NCBI GenBank assembly: GCA_002298165.1
Contig: DBMI01000038.1
Location: 1-64,000, forward strand
Source: Desulfarculales bacterium UBA702
GTDB taxonomy: Bacteria > Desulfobacterota > Syntrophobacteria > Syntrophobacterales > Syntrophobacteraceae
Direction: 5' to 3'
DNA: 64,000 nt
Below are positions 35,484 to 45,151 of the stretch, piece by piece; within the stretch, counting starts at the first letter, position 1, and each line of letters opens with the position of its first letter. The translations under genes and the position numbers were made by a program. Below the pieces are notes generated by a model that ran no database searches, was not told where the DNA came from, and saw only the letters and a list, made by a program, of their open reading frames with translations.

Positions 35484-37064
35484 CTAAACCTCCACTGCCT
35501 GCACGATGTCGACATTGTCCATAGCCAATAGTTCTTTAATCACCGACGAGGGCGTGGACGTATCGGTTCGCAGGAAGATAATGTTTTGTCCGCGTTCAAG
35601 CACCTGTCCAACGCTCATCTTTGAAATATTTACATTGTTGCGGCCAAGACAAGTCCCGATTGCGCCAATCGTTCCAGGAGTGTCGATATTGTAGATGAGC
35701 AGCAGATGACCTTCGAGCGCCGCTTCCAGCCGGAAGTCGTTGATGCGTACCATCCGCGGCTCTTTTTTCCCGAATATGGTACCGGCGACCATGTTTTCCT
35801 GCTCCGAGGTCTTGACGTGAATGCTTATGAGGTTCGTGTAGTCTTCGGCCTCGCTACGCACCGCCTCCGTTACCTTGATATTCCTTTCCTTTACATGGAC
35901 GGGGACGTTCACGAAATTTACCATGTCGCCAAGAATTGGGCTGAGCATCCCTTTAAGTATGGATACGGTAAGGGGATTTTTCTCGAGGGCGGCTACCTCA
36001 CCGACATATTCTATCGACACCTTCTGTATGGCGCCCCTGGTCATCTGGGCAAGCACGCTTCCGAGCTTTTCGGCCAGCGTGAGATAGGGGCGCAGCTTCG
36101 CCAGTATCGCGCCGTCAATATTTGGGGCATTTACCGCATTTCGGATAGTCCCACGTGTAAGGAAGTCGGCAACCTGGTCGGCAACAGCCACGGCGACGTT
36201 TTCCTGGGCTTCTTCGGTTGAAGCACCCAAATGGGGAGTTGCCACTACCTGTTCGAGTTCAATCAGCGGATTTCCGAGAGGGGGTTCCGAGGAGAAAACA
36301 TCGAGTGCCGCCCCGGCCACTATTCCGCTTTTGATCGCTTCGGCCAGGTCGGCCTCGTTTACTATGCCTCCCCGAGCGCAGTTGATTACGAAAACGCCCG
36401 GCTTCATCTTCCGGAATGCATCGGCATTTAGCAGGTTTCGGGTTTCCGCCGTCATGGGGGTGTGAACCGTTATGTAATCAGAACGCTCAAGAAGCTGATC
36501 CAGGCTCACCGACTCGATATCCATCTGCTCAAGCACCTCGGAATTTATGAACGGATCGAAGCCTATGACTTTCATCTTGAGTCCCATCGCCCTGTCGGCA
36601 ACCACTCGCCCGATCCTTCCAAGTCCGATGATCCCGAGCACCTTGTTGAAAACTTCCTTTCCCTGGAAGCGTTTCTTTTCCCATTTGCCGGCTTTGATCG
36701 AACTCGATGCCTGGGGAATATACCGGGTAAGGGAAAGCATCATGGCGATAGCGTGTTCGGCTGTCGTAATAACGTTGCCTTCCGGAGTGTTCATTACGAC
36801 GATTCCCTGCTTGCTCGCCGCCTCCACATCAACATTATCGAGCCCTATTCCCGCGCGGCCGATCACTTTCAGGTTTCCGGCATTCTCCAGCACATCCGCG
36901 GTCACCTTGGTCCCGCTACGGATTACGAGTGCATCGAACTCCTTAATGGCCTGACGGAATTGCTCAGGCGTGAGCTTGGTTTTTACCTCGACCTGGAACC
37001 CGGGAACCCTTGTGAGTTTCTCTATTCCGGCATCGGATAAGTCATCGCTGACCAAAATCCTCAT
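35484..37064 (-). CDS. serA: D-3-phosphoglycerate dehydrogenase
   Basis: 526 residues from the ATG at 37064 (GGAGGTTTTA upstream). NAD domain GIIGLGRIGRVVADRA, catalytic Arg/Glu/His set in NCARGGIVNE, DVFSSEP and TPHLGASTEEAQ. An allosteric-substrate-binding domain follows, then a C-terminal ACT domain (LLLIYNIDTPGTIGAIGTCLGRNNVNISKM), which usually gives serine feedback inhibition. First step of serine synthesis in the cytosol. The length fits the long SerA class. Confidence 0.95.
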   Translation of the reverse strand: MRILVSDDLSDAGIEKLTRVPGFQVEVKTKLTPEQFRQAIKEFDALVIRSGTKVTADVLENAGNLKVIGRAGIGLDNVDVEAASKQGIVVMNTPEGNVITTAEHAIAMMLSLTRYIPQASSSIKAGKWEKKRFQGKEVFNKVLGIIGLGRIGRVVADRAMGLKMKVIGFDPFINSEVLEQMDIESVSLDQLLERSDYITVHTPMTAETRNLLNADAFRKMKPGVFVINCARGGIVNEADLAEAIKSGIVAGAALDVFSSEPPLGNPLIELEQVVATPHLGASTEEAQENVAVAVADQVADFLTRGTIRNAVNAPNIDGAILAKLRPYLTLAEKLGSVLAQMTRGAIQKVSIEYVGEVAALEKNPLTVSILKGMLSPILGDMVNFVNVPVHVKERNIKVTEAVRSEAEDYTNLISIHVKTSEQENMVAGTIFGKKEPRMVRINDFRLEAALEGHLLLIYNIDTPGTIGAIGTCLGRNNVNISKMSVGQVLERGQNIIFLRTDTSTPSSVIKELLAMDNVDIVQAVEV

Positions 37065-37342
37065 TAAAACCTCCATGAAACCCGGCCCGCTCCTCCACGG
37101 AGAGCCGGTCCTCAATAAAATCTACACCCCAAAATAGACAAATCCCGCATTAGCGGGAATTCAGCAGCCGAAAAGGAACGATTAAGTTTCTATCCAGCAC
37201 CCCGGCGCGGGGGCATTATTACAATTGTTTCCCACTTCTTAAGTGAATTATCTACGCTAGCATCCCTTGCACATTGGCGTCAAGGGGCAATGCACAAGCC
37301 CTTCCTCAAAATAGCCGGGACGGCATTCTCATCCGCGGCAGT
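37065..37342. other. Intergenic region between serA and the dehydrogenase
   Basis: GC-biased spacer carrying the serA promoter side. CCCGCATTAGCGGG at 37144-37157 is a small hairpin. No gene seen. Confidence 0.35.
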
Positions 37343-38452
37343 TTAAAAACGCAGCACCGGTTTTACCGCGAGTCCCGAAAGGGAGTCCCTTACGCCCGTA
37401 CCTATTTTGAGGGCCGGGTACTGCTTCAGCAGGACATCCACGGGAAATTTCCCATCCCGGAATGCCTTTATTAAAAACGGGATGAATGTTTGCGGGTTGC
37501 TGTCTCCGGCGATGCTGTAAAAGACATTCTGACCCGAGCCTGGTTTTTGGGGCAATATCTTCTCGCCAGGAGCATCGATGGGAACTCCGAGTTTGGAAAG
37601 CTCTCCATTCGGACCGAGCGACCGGATCGCCTGGTCTATTACTTTCGAGAGGCCAGTGGTTTCAACCGCATAGTCCACCCCTTTTGCGGCAATCTCCCGC
37701 ATCCTCGCCCCAAAGTCCTCTGTCCGAGCATCCACGGTGAAATCCGCACCCAGCTTCCGGGCAAGCTCCAGGCGCGAGGGGATGACATCCACGGCTATTA
37801 TCGGCCCCGCTTTCGCCATGCGCGCCGCCATAAGAGCAGAAAGGCCGACCGTCCCGGTCCCGAACACAACGAATGAATCGCCGGGGCAGGGTTTCAGCTG
37901 ATTCAAAACAGTTCCGGCCCCAGCCTGAACGCCGCACCCGAATGGCGCGAGCAGGGCAAGTTCATCATCCGTCGGTGCGTCCACGACAATTAGGTTGCGC
38001 TCCCGGGTGAGCGCGTGGAACGCAAACGATGACTGGCCGAAAAAACAGCCTGAAACCGGCTTTCCTCCTGAGTCCGTGATGGTATTCGAGCCGTCGAGCC
38101 TTTTTCCGTCGAAGTTCAATTCATCAAAGTATTCGCAACCTGCAGGGCGGTCATTTTGACAATCGGAACACTTCCCGCATGAGCTAAACGAGAGCACAAC
38201 CCTCTGCCCGACGCGAACTCTGCCTACCCCTGATCCAACCTTTTCAACCACTCCGGCGCCTTCATGGCCCAGAACCGCCGGGAAGACGGTCCCGATCAGG
38301 CCATCCCGCGCGGCAATATCGGTATGGCAAATGCCGCAGGCGACGATACGCACGAGAACCTCGCCGGGCCGTGGATCGTCCAGCTCGATTTCTTTAAAAA
38401 TGAAAGGGCCACCGCACTCTCGCACAATTGCGGCACGGGTCATAATCGACAT
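37343..38452 (-). CDS. Zinc-dependent alcohol dehydrogenase (MDR superfamily)
   Basis: About 369 residues from ATG 38452 (or ATG 38443). Catalytic zinc region CGICHTDIAARD and GHEGAGVVEKVG; structural zinc Cys set CGKCSDCQNDRPAGC near 95; NAD-binding FGTGTVGLSALMAARMA. It resembles aryl-alcohol and class III dehydrogenases and should oxidise alcohols or reduce aldehydes with NAD. It is separate from the next molybdopterin gene by 200 bases. The true substrate is unknown. Confidence 0.9.
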   Translation of the reverse strand: MSIMTRAAIVRECGGPFIFKEIELDDPRPGEVLVRIVACGICHTDIAARDGLIGTVFPAVLGHEGAGVVEKVGSGVGRVRVGQRVVLSFSSCGKCSDCQNDRPAGCEYFDELNFDGKRLDGSNTITDSGGKPVSGCFFGQSSFAFHALTRERNLIVVDAPTDDELALLAPFGCGVQAGAGTVLNQLKPCPGDSFVVFGTGTVGLSALMAARMAKAGPIIAVDVIPSRLELARKLGADFTVDARTEDFGARMREIAAKGVDYAVETTGLSKVIDQAIRSLGPNGELSKLGVPIDAPGEKILPQKPGSGQNVFYSIAGDSNPQTFIPFLIKAFRDGKFPVDVLLKQYPALKIGTGVRDSLSGLAVKPVLRF

Positions 38453-38651
38453 GATGCATACCACTAGGTCTAGAATGTAGCATAGCCCCTGTGGGCGTTT
38501 GGAAGTTGGACGGCACAAGGCCCTTGTATCTTAAGAATGTCTGGGTTAGCTACCCAGATTAGGGGGCTTGCGAGACTGGCAAGGCCCTTTAGCCTGAGAG
38601 CACGTAGCCTAGATAAGATCAAGGCAAAATTGCAGAAGTGCAGCCCACATC

Positions 38652-40724
38652 TCAGGATGCCGCCTCCACTCTGCATGGAATTGCACGAAGCCGAACAGTA
38701 CCGAGCACCGGGTCTTTAGGCCCATTTGAGCTGGTCAGGCAATTGATGTTTGACTCCTTCCATGCCAACTCTTGATCTTGCTTTTCGGGAAACCACCAGC
38801 CAAAATCCGCTACCACAACCCCAGGATCGATGTTTTTGGAAAGTTCGGCGTACTGAACTATCGATCCGGATTGCGTATGTATCCTCACGGCCTGCCCCTC
38901 GGAAATTCCCAACCGTGCGGCAGCTTCGGGGTGGATCATAATTTTTGGTGCCGGGTCCCGGTCCCTTAGAGATTTTATCTGCCTGAATGCTGAGTGGAAG
39001 AAATACCGGGGCTTTCGTGTGGTAAGAAGAAACGGAAATTCAGCGTCTACTTCCGCATGCGCACCTGGGAGCGGGAGCGGCGGATATCCCCAGTCTTCGA
39101 AAAGGCTAGAATATAGCTCGACTTTGCCTGACGGCGTCGCAAAACCTTTTTCAAGATAAGAGTAATAACCGGATTTGCCCGATAGCATCCCCTGATCGGC
39201 AAATTCCTGGTATGTAATACCGGAGGGCTTCAGGACATCTTCGAGCATGTCCTGTTCCGTGTCCCAGAAATGCGGGGCAAGCCCCATCCGCTTTCCCCAT
39301 TCGTTGAGTATTTTGATATCGGGCCAAGCGCTGCCGGCGGGATCCACTGCGCCCGGCCTTGCGAAGATGTGCCCGTGAGGAAGTCCGTAATGGCCGATGT
39401 CGTTGAATTCCAGGTGGGTTGCCGACGGTAGCACGAGGTCGGCCATTGATGCCGTGGGAGTCATGAAGATATCGGAAACCGCCAGAAAATGGATTTTCAG
39501 CAACGCCCGATCAACATCCTCCGCACCCGAACAACTGATCAGGGGATTCGTGCCCTGCATGAAAAGGCATTTTATCGCATAGGGAGACTGGTCCAGAATA
39601 GAGCGGAAAAGCAGCCAGTTTGGCACCGTTAGCAGCCGCGGCATTATCCCGTGATGGCGGTTGAGCAGCTTATCGACTCTACCCGGAAATTTTTTCAGGC
39701 AGATTAGTTCGGCCGGACGCATCACCTTGGGTAGTTCCGCCTTTACGTTTCCTCCCGGGACTTCCAGATTTCCGCATAAGGCCATCAAAAGTACAAGGGC
39801 CCGGCAAGTCTGAGCGCTGTTTGGCGAGTGTTCGATCGCATTGCCCCAGTGGAGCATGCCTGGAGAGGCGGTTGCATACAGCCGTGCCGCCTCGATGATC
39901 TGCTCTTCGGAAAGCCCCGTCCCGGCCGCAACAACCGAGGGTGAAAATGATCGCACCGCACCACGCAGTTCGGAGAAGCCGATTGTCCATTTCTCGACAA
40001 ATTCGTGATTGAAAAGATTTTCCGCGCAAATTAAGTGAAGAAAGCCGGCGGCAAGCAAATCGTCAGTTCCAGGGCGGATTTGAAGCCATATCTTTGCCCT
40101 TCGGGCAGCATCGGTCCTTACCGGATCCACTACAATGAGCTTTGCGCCCTGTTTGAGCGCATCGAGAAACCGACCGCCGAGAATTCCTTCCTCGTTTGTC
40201 CTTACGGGATCACTTCCCCATAGGAGAATGCACCTGGTCGGAGCATCATAATCCGGAACCGGGAAAAATCCGCAGGTCGCAAGAGCGGTCTGTTCCCTGG
40301 GCATGTGGCACACATGTTGGCTTGCTCCCACATTCGGGGTATTCAGCAGGTTCGCAAGCCGCAGCAGAATAAAAAACTCCAGCCCCTTCGGCGCTCCCTG
40401 GCAAAATGCAACAGATTCGGGACCACCGTTCCTAATGGAGTCCTGGAACTCACCGGCCAGGATTTCCAGCGCCCTGCCCCATGAGAGAGGCTCCCATATG
40501 CCCTCTCCACGTCCGCCTTTGCGCAGCAGCGGCTGTTTGAGCCTGTCGGGATGATATACCCGTTCTAGCGCTGCAAGGCCCTTCGGGCAGCAATATCCCC
40601 TGCTGTACGGATCATTCTTGTCGGCCCTGATCTGTTGAAGTTTGCCATCCCTGACAAGTACATTAAGCCCGCACCCGCCATGATCGAACCTTCCGCAGTG
40701 AGTCTTTATCCATTTGTCCGCCAT
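38652..40724 (-). CDS. Molybdopterin-dependent oxidoreductase, with an altered Fe-S ligand
   Basis: 690 residues of the DMSO reductase/formate dehydrogenase superfamily without a Tat signal, so probably cytoplasmic. The N-terminal cluster motif is HCGRFDHGGCG with the fourth Cys in GYCCPKG; relatives commonly read CRxCDHGGCG, so the second Cys is Phe13 (TTC, one base from TGC). The Mo region has HVCHMPRE and later WGNAIEHSPNSAQT; the C-terminal domain has PFLLTTRKPRYFFHSAFRQ and VRIHTQSGSI. No small Fe-S subunit is adjacent. Substrate unknown. Either the cluster is altered or lost, or the base is an error. Confidence 0.87.
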   Translation of the reverse strand: MADKWIKTHCGRFDHGGCGLNVLVRDGKLQQIRADKNDPYSRGYCCPKGLAALERVYHPDRLKQPLLRKGGRGEGIWEPLSWGRALEILAGEFQDSIRNGGPESVAFCQGAPKGLEFFILLRLANLLNTPNVGASQHVCHMPREQTALATCGFFPVPDYDAPTRCILLWGSDPVRTNEEGILGGRFLDALKQGAKLIVVDPVRTDAARRAKIWLQIRPGTDDLLAAGFLHLICAENLFNHEFVEKWTIGFSELRGAVRSFSPSVVAAGTGLSEEQIIEAARLYATASPGMLHWGNAIEHSPNSAQTCRALVLLMALCGNLEVPGGNVKAELPKVMRPAELICLKKFPGRVDKLLNRHHGIMPRLLTVPNWLLFRSILDQSPYAIKCLFMQGTNPLISCSGAEDVDRALLKIHFLAVSDIFMTPTASMADLVLPSATHLEFNDIGHYGLPHGHIFARPGAVDPAGSAWPDIKILNEWGKRMGLAPHFWDTEQDMLEDVLKPSGITYQEFADQGMLSGKSGYYSYLEKGFATPSGKVELYSSLFEDWGYPPLPLPGAHAEVDAEFPFLLTTRKPRYFFHSAFRQIKSLRDRDPAPKIMIHPEAAARLGISEGQAVRIHTQSGSIVQYAELSKNIDPGVVVADFGWWFPEKQDQELAWKESNINCLTSSNGPKDPVLGTVRLRAIPCRVEAAS

Positions 40725-40969
40725 TTTCAGTCTCCCAAGGGCGCTATCTTAACCAAACAAATATCTCAGGGTGGAGGACGAACCTTGGAAGATAAAACGG
40801 GGCAGCATTCTGACTGAGATAAGCCTTAACCGCTCGATTTGAGAAAGGAGAGAAAGAAGAGAGCCTTTGATCGCCTCACACGGGTCATTCTAAAATGCTG
40901 ATCTGCCATGTCAATTGAATTCCGAGGCATGGGGCTTGCGCCAGACGGCCATCACCCGAGCTTCGGATT
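40725..40969. other. Intergenic spacer between two minus-strand genes
   Basis: No gene or clear terminator seen; it should contain the promoter of the molybdopterin oxidoreductase on the minus strand. Confidence 0.3.
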
Positions 40970-41350
40970 CTAAGGCTTGCTTTGCACGAGCTTCTCTTGC
41001 TCTGACAACCACCGCTTCAGCACTCTCACGATATATTCCCGCTCCTCCACGGTGAGTTCTTTTCCCGAAGCAATCCCATGCCATTTTTCGAGGCACCCCC
41101 TGCAGCAGGTGGCCGTGGCGTGCTGTGCTACGAAGACTGGGTGATTTCGAAATGGCGTCTGTTTTCCGTCATTTGCGGGATGTGCCGGGGCAAGGCGCGT
41201 TTCAACAAACTGGGCAGCGTGCATAAGAATCGCATCCAGACCCTTAGTTCGAAAATAGTCCAGCTCACGCCCGATCAGCCGAAAACGGCTCCGAAACGAG
41301 GATCGCGCAAGCTTTGCAAATAGTTTGTCCAATTCATTAGGCCCGTGCAT
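40970..41350 (-). CDS. DUF4186-family protein
   Basis: 126 residues from the ATG at 41350. The family block is intact: LARSSFRSRFRL, TRLAPAHPANDGKQTPFRNHPVFVAQHATATCCRGCLEKWH, and VEEREYIVRVLKRWL. The CCRGC with nearby His suggests metal binding. Function is unknown. It stands alone, divergent from the SYLF gene. Confidence 0.87.
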   Translation of the reverse strand: MHGPNELDKLFAKLARSSFRSRFRLIGRELDYFRTKGLDAILMHAAQFVETRLAPAHPANDGKQTPFRNHPVFVAQHATATCCRGCLEKWHGIASGKELTVEEREYIVRVLKRWLSEQEKLVQSKP

Positions 41351-41511
41351 CGGCAATCTCCCCCAGCGCTTATTGTAACCCATTGTGTGCCGCTACTGCA
41401 CTTGCACTGTTCTCAGGGAAGCTTCTAGTTATCTTTATAAAGTAGGGATGGTGTGGGTTGCTTAGAAATGGATTATATCCGGTATTTCCGGGAAAGGTCT
41501 TAAGGTCTGAT

Positions 41512-42180
41512 ATGACAACTACTTTTATGAAATGGATAATGGTTCTGTTTTCGATTTTACTCCTCCCGGGAGTGATTTTCGCACAATCGGCGGGGCCGGA
41601 TAGGGAAAAGGTGAAAACCAGGCTGGCTGCGGATGTGCTGACCGATTCGGTTTCAATTACCGGTGTGGGCATCCCGAAATCGATTTTCCGGGATGCTTAC
41701 GGTGTGGCAATCTTCCCCAACATCCATGTGGCCGGCCGCCTTTCGACAGATCATCAGGCGGAAGGAGTTGCAATAATACGCACCGTGCAGGGCGGATGGA
41801 GCGGTCCGGCGTTCGTTAAGCTGGCAGGCGATGACTTGGATAGATGGAGCGCGCAGGGAACGCGCGACGTAATGTTCGTTTTCAATACGGCAAAGTTCAT
41901 GGATGAGTTCATGCGGGGTGAATTGTCAATGCGTGACCACTCTGGAGATTTCCGCGCATTTAAAAGAGAGGACACTGCTTTTACGGATTTGCAAATAACG
42001 GGGGTAAATATATCCTTCGACAGCGAAGCCAATGGGAGATACTACGGAGCGTATCAAATCAGCCCCGAAGATATCTTCACGGAAAACGTCCCGAGTGACG
42101 CATCCGACGGAAATCCGCTGACCTGCCTGATGGCCTCGTTTAGCGGCACGACCCAACTGTGCCGGCTTCCGTTATCTTAA
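41512..42180 (+). CDS. SYLF/Ysc84-domain exported protein
   Basis: 222 residues from ATG 41512, with a signal peptide or anchor (WIMVLFSILLLPGVIFAQS). The rest is the SYLF lipid-binding fold: IPKSIFRDAYGVAIFPNIHVAG, IIRTVQGGWSGPAFVKLAG, GTRDVMFVFNTAKFMDEFM, and GAYQISPEDIF. Ysc84-type domains bind phosphoinositides in eukaryotes; bacterial members are periplasmic and of unknown role. A GGCAGG hairpin lies just after the stop. Confidence 0.88.
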   Translation: MTTTFMKWIMVLFSILLLPGVIFAQSAGPDREKVKTRLAADVLTDSVSITGVGIPKSIFRDAYGVAIFPNIHVAGRLSTDHQAEGVAIIRTVQGGWSGPAFVKLAGDDLDRWSAQGTRDVMFVFNTAKFMDEFMRGELSMRDHSGDFRAFKREDTAFTDLQITGVNISFDSEANGRYYGAYQISPEDIFTENVPSDASDGNPLTCLMASFSGTTQLCRLPLS

Positions 42181-42188
42181 AATCATTT

Positions 42189-42213
42189 AGGGCAGGCAGA
42201 AAAAGCCTGCCCT
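42189..42213 (+). terminator. Hairpin after the SYLF gene
   Basis: AGGGCAGGC (42189-42197) pairs with GCCTGCCCT (42205-42213), loop AGAAAAA. It is stable but lacks a T-run, so it may be a weak terminator or a palindromic repeat. Confidence 0.5.
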
Positions 42214-42501
42214 ATGTTGCAAACTTCCCATCTACCCCCTCGATCCCAAAATTGCCTCGGCGGATAAGATATTTCAATTCGTTCAAAGCCTTCTAATCCA
42301 TGATAATCGTGTAAAACGTGTAAGAATAAGCATCCGAAACAAACGGAAAGATCCAGTCTTTGGATGAAAAAACTACCATTGACCGAAAATAGTTCAGGTG
42401 ATAGTGAGATCAGAAAACTGGTCATATAATGATTAGCTGCCCAGAAAACCGGCACGGAACCGTGGATCGGTTAAAAACAAACTCCATCAATACGAGAAGA
42501 C
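42214..42501. other. Upstream region of the FadR-type regulator
   Basis: No gene seen. TATAAT at about 42424-42429 is a good -10 for the regulator, but no matching -35 was found. A FadR-type operator could lie here; none was assigned. Confidence 0.35.
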
Positions 42502-43209
42502 ATGTCAACTCCGGCAAAAACCGGCAATGTGGTGGCTGAAAGACTTCTGGACATGATCTTTCGCCAGAAAACCGAGGCGGGAAGCAAGCTGCCATCGGCC
42601 GAGACCATTGCGAAAGTGACAGGCGTAAGCATTATTTCAGCCCGGGAAGCTATCAAGAACCTTGAATCCATTGGACTGGTCGAGATAAAGCACGGGAAGG
42701 GAATTTTTGTCACGAGCGGCGGGCCCATCGTAGACGAAATCCTGGAGGCCAGGAAGGTGATGGAATGCCAGAACGCCGAGATGGCCGCAAGCAAGGTCCA
42801 GGATACCCAAATCGAAGTTCTGCGCTCTCTTTTGAATGCCATGGACGACGAAGTCGCGAGCAATAACGATAGGTCCTTCATTGCACTTGACCATGAATTT
42901 CACCTCATTATAGCGCAGGCAGCCGGCAATCGCTTCCTGTACAAAGGTTTTTGCAACGCGAAGAGCCTGCTTCTGTATCAACAATCCCAGATCAACAAGT
43001 ATCCGGGAAACCTTGAAGTTGCAGCCCGGCAGCACAAGCAAATAGTTGAGGCCATTGCCCAAAAATCTCCTACGGGTGCCCGCCTGGCCATGTCGGTGCA
43101 CCTGGACGAGGCAATGCGAATATGGAAGGAGATGTTTGTTGATCTCGAACTGCATACAAAAGCCAGGTATTCTATCTCGGCACTCGGGCGAGTTCCCGGC
43201 TTGGAATAA
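42502..43209 (+). CDS. GntR-family regulator, FadR subfamily
   Basis: 235 residues. N-terminal winged helix with KLPSAETIAKVTGVSIISAREAIKNLESIGLVEIKHGKGIFV; C-terminal FadR-type (FCD) all-helical domain with FIALDHEFHLIIAQAAGN and QHKQIVEAIAQKSPTGARLAMSVHLDEA, whose His residues bind a metal and a carboxylate effector in the family. It is followed after 62 bases by glycerate 2-kinase on the same strand, so it probably controls that gene in response to a hydroxy or organic acid. Confidence 0.92.
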   Translation: MSTPAKTGNVVAERLLDMIFRQKTEAGSKLPSAETIAKVTGVSIISAREAIKNLESIGLVEIKHGKGIFVTSGGPIVDEILEARKVMECQNAEMAASKVQDTQIEVLRSLLNAMDDEVASNNDRSFIALDHEFHLIIAQAAGNRFLYKGFCNAKSLLLYQQSQINKYPGNLEVAARQHKQIVEAIAQKSPTGARLAMSVHLDEAMRIWKEMFVDLELHTKARYSISALGRVPGLE

Positions 43210-43271
43210 GGAGTGATGCCGTAGTTAGGCCGGTGTTTTGCGTTGGCCTTCACTAGCATGGGTCCGATTAG

Positions 43272-44615
43272 ATGGATGAAAAGACCAGGAAAACGCTCAA
43301 AGAAATCTTTATGGCCGGGTTGAAAGCCGTTGACCCGGAGGAAGCCGTAAAGCGCCACGTCAGCATGGTTGACGATAGGCTGAAGGTTGGTGAGCGCTTG
43401 TACCCGCTCGATTCCTATGAAAGAATAATTGTGACTGGGTTCGGGAAGGGAACGGCCCCCATGGCCAAAGCGCTTGAAGATATCCTTGGGGATCTCCTGA
43501 CCGATGGTTGGATCACAGTAAAATATGGCCACGGAGTCCCGCTGAAAAAGATCCGTGTCATGGAGGCAGGGCATCCGGTTCCTGATGAGGCGGGCCTTCA
43601 GGCAACGCGATTCATACTGGAGCAGCTTGAGGATTGTACAGAGAAGGACCTCGTTCTTTGCGCGTTCTCCGGGGGAGGCAGCGCCCTATCTCCCGCTCCA
43701 AGGTCTCCCCTGGAACTTAGCGAAAAACAGGAGACCACACGCCTTCTGCTCGAATGCGGGGCAACAATTTTCGAACTTAACTCGATGCGTAAGCACTTAT
43801 CAGTTTGCAAGGGCGGACAACTGGCCCGAATTGCAAATCCGGCAACCGTTGTTTCCCTTTTCCTTTCAGATGTTGTCGGAGATCCCCTGGATGTAATCGC
43901 ATCCGGACCAACCGTTCCGGATCCGAGCACCTTCTCGGACTGTCTCGAAATAGTGAAGCACTACGGTCTTTCAACAAAACTGCCTGTGCGGGTTTTGAAA
44001 CTGCTAAAGGATGGAGTGGCCGGACTGATCGAGGAGACTCCCAAGCCGGGAGATTCGATTTTTGAAAAAGTTCAAAACCTCGTCATCGGAAGCAACCGCG
44101 CAGCTCTTGTTGCATCATCGCTGAAAGCCGGCGAACTTGGCTACAAAACACTGATACTATCCTCCTTCATACAAGGAGAGGCCAGGGAGGTCGCGCAGGT
44201 TCTCAGCGCAATCGGCAAGGAAGCGGCAGCTTCGGGCGAGCCCATCTCTCCTCCGGCGTGCATTCTGGCGGGAGGTGAAACCACTGTTTCCATCCGCGGC
44301 GCCGGAAAGGGTGGCCGAAACCAGGAACTGGCCCTGGCCGCGGCTATTTCACTACAAGGTTGGCCAAAGGTTGCCCTGCTCAGTGCGGGAACCGATGGAT
44401 CGGACGGCCCAACCAATGCAGCCGGTGCGTTCGCAGACGGGAATACCCGCGAGGAAGCACTCCAGAAGGGAATCAGCCCCGAAGGCCACCTTGCGGACAA
44501 CGACTCCTATCATTTTTTCGAGGCGCTGGGCGATCTACTCATAACCGGCCCAACCCGCACGAATGTAATGGATATGATTTGTCTGTTGATCGAGAAGAAT
44601 GGTAACAACCGCTAA
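43272..44615 (+). CDS. Glycerate 2-kinase (MOFRL/DUF4147 family)
   Basis: 447 residues. N-terminal DUF4147 Rossmann part (VTGFGKGTAPMAKALEDIL, FSGGGSALSPAP, LNSMRKHLSVCKGGQLA, SDVVGDPLDVIASGPTVPDPSTF) and the C-terminal MOFRL domain (LAGGETTVSIRGAGKGGRNQELALAAA, GTDGSDGPTNAAGAFAD). It phosphorylates D-glycerate at position 2 for entry to glycolysis. Paired with the FadR-type regulator upstream; a route from glycerate or glyoxylate-derived substrates is inferred. Confidence 0.93.
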   Translation: MDEKTRKTLKEIFMAGLKAVDPEEAVKRHVSMVDDRLKVGERLYPLDSYERIIVTGFGKGTAPMAKALEDILGDLLTDGWITVKYGHGVPLKKIRVMEAGHPVPDEAGLQATRFILEQLEDCTEKDLVLCAFSGGGSALSPAPRSPLELSEKQETTRLLLECGATIFELNSMRKHLSVCKGGQLARIANPATVVSLFLSDVVGDPLDVIASGPTVPDPSTFSDCLEIVKHYGLSTKLPVRVLKLLKDGVAGLIEETPKPGDSIFEKVQNLVIGSNRAALVASSLKAGELGYKTLILSSFIQGEAREVAQVLSAIGKEAAASGEPISPPACILAGGETTVSIRGAGKGGRNQELALAAAISLQGWPKVALLSAGTDGSDGPTNAAGAFADGNTREEALQKGISPEGHLADNDSYHFFEALGDLLITGPTRTNVMDMICLLIEKNGNNR

Positions 44616-44748
44616 TGACCAATAATGCCAAGGTGGGCTCAAAGCGCAGGATGGCCCGAATACCGCTCATTCAGGAAGGACTTGGGGGGCAGGCTTTACA
44701 GCCTGCGTTGATGGTTGCGTGAAGCTTTTATGCTGTGCAGGAAATGTA

Positions 44749-44772
44749 AAAGCCGGAATTTGACTTCCGGCT
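44749..44772 (-). terminator. Rho-independent terminator after the cold-shock gene
   Basis: Stem AAGCCGGAA/TTCCGGCTT (44749-44757 with 44764-44772), loop TTTGAC. On the minus strand it is followed by TTTT, so it terminates the cold-shock transcript. It may also act for the glycerate kinase on the plus strand. Confidence 0.75.
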
Positions 44773-44812
44773 TCATGATTGTGAGGCAAACTCAAATATA
44801 TCTCTGCTCAGG

Positions 44813-45013
44813 CTAGAGCTTCTTCACTTGGGTTGCCTGGGGGCCTTTCGGACCTTGCTCTTCGACAAAGCTCACTCGCTCGCCTTCGCTAAGGGACTTA
44901 AAGCCGCTGCCTTCAATGGCTGAGAAATGAACGAACAGGTCTCCCCCGCCGTCCCTTTCGATGAAACCATAGCCTTTGCTCTCATTAAACCACTTTACTC
45001 GACCTTCCGTCAT
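44813..45013 (-). CDS. Cold-shock domain protein (CspA family)
   Basis: 66 residues from ATG 45013. RNP1 and RNP2 are intact: GYGFIERDGG and LFVHFSAI; start GRVKWFNESKGYGF; end GPKGPQATQV. A single nucleic-acid-binding OB fold, an RNA chaperone. The frame is open further upstream but those residues are non-coding leader. A promoter 110 bases upstream leaves an untranslated leader of about 100 bases, as is usual for temperature-responsive csp genes. Confidence 0.94.
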   Translation of the reverse strand: MTEGRVKWFNESKGYGFIERDGGGDLFVHFSAIEGSGFKSLSEGERVSFVEEQGPKGPQATQVKKL

Positions 45014-45121
45014 CTTCGATCCTTTTCTGGTTTTGTTTTTTGCTGCCCGCTTGTAGCTATTTAAGAATCGTTCCAGCTTAGGCGAAAGATCGACCCCCGA
45101 CATAACTCAAGTACCGGACTG

Positions 45122-45151
45122 CTTATACTCAAGTTCACAATCTACAGTCAA
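45122..45151 (-). promoter_or_regulatory. Promoter of the cold-shock gene
   Basis: On the minus strand: TTGACT (45146-45151), 18-base spacer, TATAAG (45122-45127). Transcription would start near 45115, giving a leader of about 100 bases before the ATG at 45013. Confidence 0.6.

Noticed and set aside
38652..40724. Selenocysteine (in-frame TGA) in the molybdopterin oxidoreductase
   Set aside because: The frame is open without an internal TGA, and no SECIS-like stem was noted.
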